DNA of 8,306 nucleotides from Betaproteobacteria bacterium. GTDB lineage: Bacteria > Pseudomonadota > Gammaproteobacteria > Burkholderiales > Burkholderiaceae_C. Positions 1 to 5,628 of the stretch are shown here, piece after piece (within the stretch, counting starts at the first letter, position 1; each line of letters opens with the position of its first letter). A model generated the notes under the pieces. It worked only from the letters and a program-made list of their open reading frames with translations, made no database searches and was not told where the DNA came from. Position numbers and translations under genes: made by a program. The stretch is taken from positions 1 through 8,306 of the forward strand of contig VBDL01000704.1 of assembly GCA_005884255.1 (NCBI GenBank). Direction: 5' to 3'.

Positions 1-62
1 TCTGCGGCGTTCGCCCGAGCGAGCGCAGCAATGCACAGGATGGCCGCCAACAGCACGCGCAT
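1..62 (-). CDS. Partial gene, start of a probable exported protein
   Basis: Read on the minus strand, an ATG at 62-60 opens a frame that stays open to the window edge, giving 20 complete codons: MRVLLAAILCIAALARANAA. This looks like a Sec signal peptide: a short basic start (Arg2), a hydrophobic core (residues 3-15), then Ala-rich positions ending in a plausible ANA-A cleavage site. The gene would be divergent from the histidine kinase, with about 108 bp between the start codons. Divergent periplasmic binding proteins or secreted sensors beside a membrane kinase are common, but nothing here identifies the product. There is no convincing Shine-Dalgarno upstream of the ATG (GGGTCAACGAC lies just before it), so the start could be wrong. 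The assignment rests only on 20 residues. Confidence 0.45.
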   Translation of the reverse strand, partial: MRVLLAAILCIAALARANAA

Positions 63-129
63 GTCGTTGACCCGGTGTTCTTCGTCGAGCCGTTAGGTTA
101 CGCTGCAAATCGCCCCGTGTCACAAGCCC

Positions 130-165
130 GCCCTGAGGTACCGAAGGGCCCGCCCTCGAAGGGGC
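130..165. repeat. Two small adjacent hairpins, possible degenerate copy of the 2083-2135 element
   Basis: Two short inverted repeats lie directly before the kinase start. GCCCT (130-134) pairs with AGGGC (145-149), and GCCCT (152-156) pairs with AGGGGC (160-165), with one bulged G and a CGA loop. The second unit, GCCCTCGAAGGGGC, resembles an imperfect version of the perfect palindrome at 2083-2098. It overlaps the likely ribosome binding site of the kinase gene, so it could affect translation initiation. The relation to the other element is judged by eye and may be chance in such GC-rich DNA. Confidence 0.35.
158..164 (+). promoter_or_regulatory. Probable ribosome binding site for the histidine kinase
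   Basis: GAAGGGG lies six bases before the ATG at 171. It supports that start over the upstream in-frame GTG at 75, which would add 32 residues of low-complexity, non-membrane sequence in front of the first transmembrane helix. The site is G-rich rather than a classical AGGAGG, and it lies inside a small hairpin. Confidence 0.4.
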
Positions 166-170
166 AAATC

Positions 171-2060
171 ATGCTGTCGCGCCTCTCGATCAAGCTCAAG
201 GTGCTCGTCGCCCCGCTGATCGTGATGCTGCTGTGCGTCGCCGTCTCGGCGTGGTCGATCGGGCTGCTGCGCGCGCAAGGCGCGGCCTTCCGCGAAGTGG
301 TCGGCGGCGCCTTCGACACGGCCACCACCACCAGCCGCGCGTCGCTCGCGGTGGCTGCCATCCATTCCGATGTGCTGCGCCACATCGACCTGCTCGGCAC
401 GCGGCAGGACAGCGAGTCGATGAAGGAGCTGCGCGAGCGGCTGCCGGCGCGTTTCGACGCGATCGAGGCGATGCTGCAGAGCATCGAGACCAACCCGCAA
501 ACGATCGACGCCGATCTGCTGCACGCGACCGCGGAGTTCCTCGCCATCTACCGCATCGTCGCGACGCGCGTGACGCAGATGCAGACGCTGAACCCGACGC
601 TGGTGTCCAGCCTGCTCGCGCACTACAGCCAGCTCACCAGCTACCTCGGCGAACTGGCCGACATCAGCATCCGCGCCGCGAAGGACAAGCAGCGCCGCAC
701 CGAGACGCTGGTGGCGCGCTCGGTGAGCCTGCTCCTGCTGGCGGTGCTCGCCAGCCTCGGCGCAGGGCTCGCCGTCACCTGGGTCATCGGGCGCGCGATC
801 TCGGCCCCGCTGACCGAGATGACCGGCGTGATGTCGCGCCTCGCGCAAGGCGACTACGACATCCGCGTGCCCGCCATGCAGCGGCGCGACGAGGTCGGCG
901 CCATGGCGCAGGCGGTGGAGGTGTTCCGCCTCGCCAGCCTGCGCCTGCACGAGCACGAGGTGGAGCTGGCGCAGATGGTGGAGCATCTTGCGGTGGCGCG
1001 CGACGAGTCGGCCGAGGCGAGCCGCGCGAAGAGCGACTTCCTCGCGAGCATGAGCCACGAGCTGCGCACGCCGTTGAACGCCATCCTCGGCTATGCGCAG
1101 ATCCTGCAGTGGGACGAGAGCCTGAAGGACAAGCAGGCCAAGGGCCTGAAGACCATCGAGCAGGCCGGCCAGCACCTGCTGGCGCTGATCGAGGAGATTC
1201 TCGACCTGGCGAAGATCGAGGCCGGCCACCTCGAGCTCAATGCGACGCCGGTGGACCTGGCGACGTTCCTGCAGAGCATTGCCAACATCATCCGCGTGCG
1301 CGTCGAGCAAAAAGGCGTGGCCTTCGTGAGCGACGCGGCGGCGCTGCCGGCGGCGGTGATCGTCGACGAGCGGCGGCTGCGCCAAGTGCACTTGAACCTG
1401 TTGGGCAATGCCGCGAAGTTCACCGACCGCGGCGAGGTGCGCCTCAGGGTGCGCCAGCTGCGCGACGACGACGGCCGCGCAACGCTGCGCTTCGAGGTGC
1501 GCGACAGCGGCATCGGCATCGCGGAAAGCGACCTGAAGACGCTGTTCCAGCCCTTCCAGCAGGTGGGCGACAAGCAGCGGCGGCGCGGCGGCACGGGCCT
1601 CGGCCTCGCGATCAGCCGGCAACTGGTGCGCCACATGGGCGGCGACATCGCGGTGCAGAGCACGCCCGGCCAGGGCAGCGCCTTCTCGTTCGAGCTCACG
1701 CTGCCGCTGGTGCGGCACGAAGCCGCGCCGGCGCCCGAGCGCATCGTGATCGGCTACGAAGGCGAGCGCAAGACGGTGCTGGTGGTCGACGACGTGCCGC
1801 AGAACCGCGAGCTGCTCACCGACATGCTCAAGCCGCTGGGCTTCGTCACCGTCGAGGCGCAGGACGGGCAAGAGGGGCTGGAGCGTGCGCAGGCGCTGCT
1901 GCCCGACCTGATCCTGATGGACAACGTGATGCCGGTGATGGATGGGCTGGAAGCCACGCGGCGCTTGCGCGCCAACGCCTTCCTCACCAAGCCGTTCCGC
2001 GCGAACCAGTTGCTCGCACCGATCGAACAGCATCTAGGATTGCGCTTCAGGACTCGTTGA
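171..2060 (+). CDS. Membrane hybrid sensor histidine kinase with a truncated receiver domain
   Basis: This encodes 629 residues from ATG 171: a two-component sensor that autophosphorylates on His in response to an unknown periplasmic signal. Domains in order: transmembrane helix about 11-33; a helical periplasmic region about 34-182; second transmembrane helix about 184-206; HAMP about 207-256; a short coiled segment; HisKA with MSHELRTP (phosphoacceptor His296); and the HATPase with N-box LLGNAAKF (Asn413), DSGIGI (Asp445), the FQPFQQ box and GGTGLGL (473-479). The C-terminal receiver (534-620) has the acidic pair Asp540-Asp541, phosphoacceptor Asp584 in LMDNVMPVMDG, and Lys607 in LTKPF. However, Asp584 and Lys607 are 23 residues apart, where receivers normally have about 50. 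Beta-4 with its Ser/Thr, alpha-4 and part of beta-5 are therefore missing, in frame. There is no DNA-binding output domain. The kinase core looks functional; phosphorelay through this receiver is doubtful. The partner and signal are unknown. Confidence 0.92.
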   Translation: MLSRLSIKLKVLVAPLIVMLLCVAVSAWSIGLLRAQGAAFREVVGGAFDTATTTSRASLAVAAIHSDVLRHIDLLGTRQDSESMKELRERLPARFDAIEAMLQSIETNPQTIDADLLHATAEFLAIYRIVATRVTQMQTLNPTLVSSLLAHYSQLTSYLGELADISIRAAKDKQRRTETLVARSVSLLLLAVLASLGAGLAVTWVIGRAISAPLTEMTGVMSRLAQGDYDIRVPAMQRRDEVGAMAQAVEVFRLASLRLHEHEVELAQMVEHLAVARDESAEASRAKSDFLASMSHELRTPLNAILGYAQILQWDESLKDKQAKGLKTIEQAGQHLLALIEEILDLAKIEAGHLELNATPVDLATFLQSIANIIRVRVEQKGVAFVSDAAALPAAVIVDERRLRQVHLNLLGNAAKFTDRGEVRLRVRQLRDDDGRATLRFEVRDSGIGIAESDLKTLFQPFQQVGDKQRRRGGTGLGLAISRQLVRHMGGDIAVQSTPGQGSAFSFELTLPLVRHEAAPAPERIVIGYEGERKTVLVVDDVPQNRELLTDMLKPLGFVTVEAQDGQEGLERAQALLPDLILMDNVMPVMDGLEATRRLRANAFLTKPFRANQLLAPIEQHLGLRFRTR

Positions 2061-2062
2061 CC

Positions 2063-2136
2063 ACCCCCTACGGCCTGCGGCCGCCCCCTCGAGGGGGCGA
2101 CACCGGCGGACCGGCAGAGCCGGATCCGCGGTGTCC
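2063..2136. repeat. Palindromic intergenic element with two hairpins
   Basis: The first unit is a perfect 16-base palindrome, GCCCCCTCGAGGGGGC, at 2083-2098. It is followed at once by a longer hairpin at 2099-2135. GACACC (2099-2104) pairs with GGTGTC (2130-2135), GCGGA (2106-2110) with TCCGC (2125-2129), and CCGG (2111-2114) with CCGG (2120-2123). G2105 and A2124 are single bulges and CAGAG is the loop, giving 15 base pairs in all. The matching arms make an RNA hairpin likely, and it lies just after the kinase stop. No T-run follows, so it is not a classical intrinsic terminator, although it could still attenuate read-through or protect the 3' end. From memory, similar GC-rich elements recur between genes in Burkholderiales; this window alone holds only one clear copy. 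Confidence 0.7.
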
Positions 2137-2160
2137 CTTGAGTCGAGCTCGCATAAACAT

Positions 2161-2166
2161 GGAGGA
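2161..2166 (+). promoter_or_regulatory. Ribosome binding site that sets the phosphatase start
   Basis: GGAGGA lies six bases before the ATG at 2173, a near-ideal Shine-Dalgarno. It fixes the start at 2173, where the product begins directly with a lipoprotein signal peptide. The upstream in-frame GTG at 2131 lies inside the hairpin element. Confidence 0.88.
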
Positions 2167-2172
2167 AATCGC

Positions 2173-3672
2173 ATGAGGAAGCTCGTTCCCCTGCTGGCCG
2201 TTGCCACGGCCGCGCTCGTCGCCTGTGCCACGCCGAGCCCGCCGCCGGCGATGCAGCGGGTGCAGCACCTGGTGGTGATCTACGCCGAGAACCACAGCTT
2301 CGACAACCTCTACGGGCTGTTCCCCGGCGCCGATGGCGTGGCCAACGCGACGCCCGAGCAGCGCACGCAGCTCGACCACGACGGCACGCCACTGAAGGAG
2401 CTGATCGTCTTTGGCCCCGATGGCCAGCCCGACGCGCGCTTTCCGCGCATGCCCAATGCGCCGTTCCGCATCGACGCGCCGCCGGTGAGCCGGCGCACCG
2501 ACCAGCTGGTGCCGAGCCCCATCCACGCCTTCTTCCACAACCAGGAGCAGATCAACGGCGGCAAGAACAACATGTTCGCCGCGATGTCGCAGGTCGGCGG
2601 CTGGACCATGGGCTACTACGACGGCTCGTCGTTCCAGCTGTGGCAGTGGGCGAAGGAGTACACGCTGGCCGACCGCTTCTTCATGGGCGCGTTCGGCGGC
2701 TCCTACCTCAACCACCAGTACCTGATCTGCGCCTGCGCACCGCAGCACGCCGAGGCGGCGCCGGCGATGCGCGCGCGGCTCGACGCCGCGGGCAAGCTGG
2801 AGAAGAAGCCCGGCTCGCCATCGGCCAACGAGGCCGCGGTGCAAGTCTTCAGCGCGGGCGGCGGGCAGGTGACGCCCGACGGCTGGTCGGTCAACACCTC
2901 GCAGCCGCCGTACCAGCCCAGCGGCGTGCCGCCGGCCGATGGCGGCACGCCGGAGCTGGCCAACCCGCAGGGCGTGCCGGCTGCGGGACTGCCCGTGCCA
3001 CCGCAGACGGCGAAGACCATCGGCGACACGCTCAGCGCCAAGGGCGTGTCCTGGGCCTGGTACGCCGGCGGCTGGAACGCCGCGCTGGCCGACGGGCAGC
3101 AGCCGGCCAGCGTGAAGCGCAAGGTGATCTACACGCGCGACGAAGGCAGCCCGAACTTCCAGCCGCATCACCAGCCCTTCAACTACCACGCGCGCTTCGC
3201 GCCGGGCACGAAGGACCGCGCCGCACACCTGAAGGACGGTGATGACTTCGTGCACGACATCGAGGCCGGGCGGCTGCCGGCGGTGAGCTTCTACAAGCCG
3301 GCCGGCCGCTACACGCAGCACCCGTCGTACACCGACGTGCAAAGCGGCGATCGCCACATGGCCGAGCTGCTGGCCAAGCTGCGCGCCAGCCCGCAGTGGA
3401 AGGACACGCTGATCGTGCTCACCTACGACGAGAACGGCGGCTATTGGGACCATGTGCCGCCGCCGACCGGCGCCGGATGGGGCGACCGCTTCGGCCCCGG
3501 CACGCGCGTGCCGGCGATCCTCATCGGCCCAATGGTCAAGCGCGGCTTCGTCGACCACACGAGCTACGACACCACGTCGATCCTCAAGTTCATCACCGAG
3601 CGCTGGGGGCTGGAGCCCTTGGCGGGCGTGCGCGCGAAGACGGGGAACTTGAGCGGGGCGCTGCAGCAGTGA
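2173..3672 (+). CDS. AcpA-like acid phosphatase / phosphoesterase lipoprotein
   Basis: This encodes 499 residues. The N-terminus is a lipoprotein signal peptide with lipobox LVAC (Cys18). Position +2 is Ala, so outer-membrane sorting is expected, leaving the enzyme in the periplasm or at the surface. The body matches the phosphoesterase family that includes bacterial phospholipase C and Francisella AcpA (alkaline-phosphatase superfamily). These enzymes cleave phosphomonoesters or phospholipid head groups using a metal and a Ser nucleophile. Visible landmarks are AENHSFDN (Glu39, Asn40), FGGSYLNHQ (Ser177, probable nucleophile), PHHQPF (His332-His333), TQHPSYTD (His383), TYDENGG (Asp419, Glu420) and DHTSYDTTSILKFI near the end. 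As I recall it, AcpA uses the same kinds of residue in the same order. The whole frame is intact and well conserved. Its stop lies one base from the converging sigma gene. Substrate specificity cannot be read from the sequence; phosphate scavenging is a guess. Confidence 0.92.
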   Translation: MRKLVPLLAVATAALVACATPSPPPAMQRVQHLVVIYAENHSFDNLYGLFPGADGVANATPEQRTQLDHDGTPLKELIVFGPDGQPDARFPRMPNAPFRIDAPPVSRRTDQLVPSPIHAFFHNQEQINGGKNNMFAAMSQVGGWTMGYYDGSSFQLWQWAKEYTLADRFFMGAFGGSYLNHQYLICACAPQHAEAAPAMRARLDAAGKLEKKPGSPSANEAAVQVFSAGGGQVTPDGWSVNTSQPPYQPSGVPPADGGTPELANPQGVPAAGLPVPPQTAKTIGDTLSAKGVSWAWYAGGWNAALADGQQPASVKRKVIYTRDEGSPNFQPHHQPFNYHARFAPGTKDRAAHLKDGDDFVHDIEAGRLPAVSFYKPAGRYTQHPSYTDVQSGDRHMAELLAKLRASPQWKDTLIVLTYDENGGYWDHVPPPTGAGWGDRFGPGTRVPAILIGPMVKRGFVDHTSYDTTSILKFITERWGLEPLAGVRAKTGNLSGALQQ

Positions 3673-4070
3673 GTCAGTGCGGCGGCTGCAGGTGCGCGAG
3701 CTTGTGCGGGTTGCGCATCACGTAGATCGACGCGATGCGTCCCTGCGTGTCGAGCTGCATCGCCAGCGTCTGGATCACCGTGCCGTCAGCGCGGTCGTAG
3801 AGCACGCCACCGGGCAGGCCGTTGATGGTGACGGCACGCAATGCCAGGCGCGTCCAGTCGATGGTGCGTGTGAAGCCGATCAGCGTCTTGGCAATCAGCG
3901 CGCCGCCGTGCAGCGGCTGCGGCACCGCGCTGACGATGCCGCCGCCGTCGGACAGGAACTCCGCATCATCGGCCAGCTCCTTGGCCAGCGCATCGACATC
4001 GCCGCGCTGCAAGGCCATTCCGAAGGCCGGCATCAGGCGATCGCGCTGTGCCGGCTCCAGCTCCACCCGC

Positions 4071-4209
4071 GCCGCGTGGCGGTCTGCGACAGGAAGGCAC
4101 GCGCGCTCTGCACCTGCGCGTGGTCGACCTCGCGCCAGCGCAGCCAGCAGTCCTGCACCACGTCCTCGGCCTCGGCGCGCGAGCCGAGCATGCGGTAGGC
4201 GAGCGCGCG
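4071..4209. repeat. 139-bp direct repeat, copy A (misplaced sigma-2 segment)
   Basis: This matches 4337-4475 at a constant offset of 266 bases, with 138 of 139 positions identical by eye; the only difference is G4195 versus A4461. It encodes, on the minus strand, the same segment from RALAYRML to SQTATR, but out of frame with both flanking parts of the gene. It occupies the place where sigma-4 should be. The flanking bases differ on both sides (C4070 versus A4336; G4210 versus C4476), so the repeat has sharp ends. Confidence 0.95.
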
Positions 4210-4336
4210 GCGTATTCGGTAATCACGTCGGGCCCCGGGTGAAATTCCATCGCTTCGTCGACGAGCGGCTCGGGCAGCCACACGCCGACGTACTGCTCGC
4301 GCCGCGCCTGCGCGCTGGTCAGCCTGTCCAGGCACA

Positions 4337-4475
4337 GCCGCGTGGCGGTCTGCGACAGGAAGGCACGCGCGCTCTGCACCTGCGCGTGGTCGACCTCGCG
4401 CCAGCGCAGCCAGCAGTCCTGCACCACGTCCTCGGCCTCGGCGCGCGAGCCGAGCATGCGATAGGCGAGCGCGCG
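4337..4475. repeat. 139-bp direct repeat, copy B (original sigma-2 segment)
   Basis: This is the in-frame, presumably ancestral copy. It encodes residues 13-58 of the sigma factor on the minus strand, covering most of sigma region 2 (core binding and -10 recognition). The single difference from copy A falls in the Tyr codon of AYRML (TAT here, TAC in copy A), so it is silent. Confidence 0.95.
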
Positions 4476-4515
4476 CAGGTGGCGGCGCTGGGCTTCGAAG
4501 TCGTCGCTCATACCG

Positions 4516-5580
4516 TCAAGACGCCGCAGCCTCGGCCGATGTGACACGGTCCAGCAGCATCGCGTCGCCGTAGCTGAAGAAGCGATAGCGCTGCGCCACC
4601 GCGTGCGCGTACAGCGCGCGCATGCGCTCGTGGCCGGCAAAGGCGCTCACCAGCATCAGCAGGCTGCTTTTCGGCAAATGGAAGTTGGTCACCAGCGCAT
4701 CGACGACGCGGAACTCGAAGCCCGGCGTGATGAAGATGTCGGTCTCGCGCGCGCCGGCCTGCAGCGCGCCGTCGCGCGCGGCCGACTCCAGCGCGCGCAA
4801 GGTCGTCGTGCCCACCGCGACAACGCGACCGCCGGCGGCGCGCGCGGCCGCGATGGCGTCGACGGTGGCTGGCGGCACGTCGAACCACTCGCTGTGCATG
4901 CGGTGCTCGGCAAGCGTTTCAACACGCACCGGCTGGAAGGTGCCGGCGCCGACATGCAGCGTCACGCTGGCGCTGTGCACGCCGCGCTCGCGCAGGGCCT
5001 GCAGCAGCGCGTCGTCGAAATGCAGCGCCGCGGTCGGTGCGGCCACCGCGCCGGGCTGCTTGGCGAACACCGTCTGGTAGCGCCGCTCGTCGTCGGCCTC
5101 GTCGGTGTGCGTGATGTACGGGGGCAGCGGCACGTGGCCATAGCGCTCGAGCAGCGTGAAGGGGTCCGCCGGCAGGCGCAGGTGAAAGAGCTCGTCGTCC
5201 GGCCCGCAGCGGCCGAGCACCTCGGCATCGAAGGCGTCGGCAAAGCGCACCAGCGCCCCGGCCTTCGGCGACTTGCTGGCGCGCAGATGCGCCCACACCT
5301 CGGTGGTGCCGGGCAGCACGCGCTCGACCAGCGCCTCCACCGCGCCACCCGTGGCCTTGCGGCCGAACAGCCGCGCCTTGATGACCTTGGTGTCGTTGAA
5401 GACGAGCAGGTCGCCGGGTTCGAGCAGCGACGGCAGTTCGCGGAATACACGGTCCACCGGCGGCTCGATCGTGCCGTCGAGCAGGCGCGACGCGCTGCGC
5501 TCGGGCGCGGGATGCTGAGCGATCAGCTCGGGTGGCAGAGCGAAGTCGAAATCGCTCAAGGTGTAAGAAGGGGTTGTCAT
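4516..5580 (-). CDS. queA: S-adenosylmethionine:tRNA ribosyltransferase-isomerase QueA
   Basis: This encodes 354 residues, close to the usual family length of about 350. QueA transfers and isomerises the ribosyl moiety of SAM onto 7-aminomethyl-7-deazaguanine at the tRNA wobble base, forming epoxyqueuosine in the cytosolic queuosine pathway. Family motifs run the full length: DFDFALPPELIAQHP (10-24), FNDTKVIKARLFG (61-73), YGHVPLPPYI (147-156), YQTVFAKQPGAVAAPTAALHF (168-188), VTLHVGAGTFQPV (206-218), MHSEWF (228-233), VGTTTLRALES (256-266), TDIFITPGFEF (280-290), NFHLPKSSLLMLVSAFAG (299-316) and YRFFSYGDAMLL (332-343). The ATG at 5580 gives the standard N-terminus, though the Shine-Dalgarno is weak. 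It is divergent from recG with 48 bp between starts, and the sigma gene follows 4 bases after its stop. It is intact, unlike both neighbouring genes. Confidence 0.98.
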   Translation of the reverse strand: MTTPSYTLSDFDFALPPELIAQHPAPERSASRLLDGTIEPPVDRVFRELPSLLEPGDLLVFNDTKVIKARLFGRKATGGAVEALVERVLPGTTEVWAHLRASKSPKAGALVRFADAFDAEVLGRCGPDDELFHLRLPADPFTLLERYGHVPLPPYITHTDEADDERRYQTVFAKQPGAVAAPTAALHFDDALLQALRERGVHSASVTLHVGAGTFQPVRVETLAEHRMHSEWFDVPPATVDAIAAARAAGGRVVAVGTTTLRALESAARDGALQAGARETDIFITPGFEFRVVDALVTNFHLPKSSLLMLVSAFAGHERMRALYAHAVAQRYRFFSYGDAMLLDRVTSAEAAAS

Positions 5581-5628
5581 GGCATGCAGGCTTCACCGGC
5601 CTGAAGAAGGAGCAGGCAGAATTGTTCC

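Larger units (their letters stand above)
3674..4511 (-). pseudogene. Broken ECF41-type (SigJ-like) sigma factor with SnoaL C-terminal domain
   Basis: An ECF sigma factor would direct RNA polymerase to a small regulon. From ATG 4511 the first 101 residues are normal: sigma-2 (AYRMLGSRAEAEDVVQDCWLR) and then the linker motif WLPEP (78-82), a signature of ECF41 sigmas. At the other end, 4072-3674 in another frame encodes the SnoaL-like extension with DGGG and RNPHKL, matching the family's DGGG(K/R) and NPDKL motifs. Between them sigma-4, which binds the -35 element (about 70 residues expected), is absent. In its place is a 139-bp copy of the gene's own sigma-2 segment in a third frame. Three frames are thus needed to read the gene, so no complete factor can be made. 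Read straight through, the frame gives about 181 residues, the last 80 being nonsense. A 130-residue SnoaL fragment could start at GTG 4066. The gene begins 4 bases after the queA stop, so co-transcription is likely. An assembly error is a serious alternative to a real pseudogene. Confidence 0.85.

Noticed and set aside
67..99. A sigma-70 promoter before the kinase (TTGACC at 67-72 with TAGGTT at 94-99)
   Set aside because: The -35-like box is good but the spacer would be 21 bases and the -10 match is poor; not enough to call.
75..170. Upstream GTG start for the kinase adding 32 residues
   Set aside because: The extra residues are Pro/Gly-rich, come before the membrane helix and derive from the hairpin repeat; ATG 171 has its own ribosome binding site and a standard N-terminus.
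120..2033. A 637-codon open frame on the minus strand opposite the histidine kinase
   Set aside because: Its translation is rich in Arg, His, Leu, Gln and Ala with no recognisable domain, the usual shadow of a GC-rich gene; the plus-strand kinase has every expected motif.
2083..2135. Classical Rho-independent terminator after the kinase
   Set aside because: The hairpins are strong but no run of T follows either one, so I list it as a repeat element instead.
233..2176. A second long plus-strand frame overlapping the kinase
   Set aside because: Arg/Ala/Gly-rich low-complexity translation without family motifs; it is the +1 shadow of the kinase gene.
2068..3558. A 496-codon minus-strand frame opposite the phosphatase
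   Set aside because: No conserved motif and a shadow-like composition; the plus-strand phosphatase is complete with lipobox, ribosome binding site and active-site residues.
4033..4335. A separate small sigma-2-only protein on the minus strand (100 codons)
   Set aside because: It begins out of frame inside the sigma linker and enters the duplicated segment by chance; it is a by-product of the 139-bp copy, not a gene.
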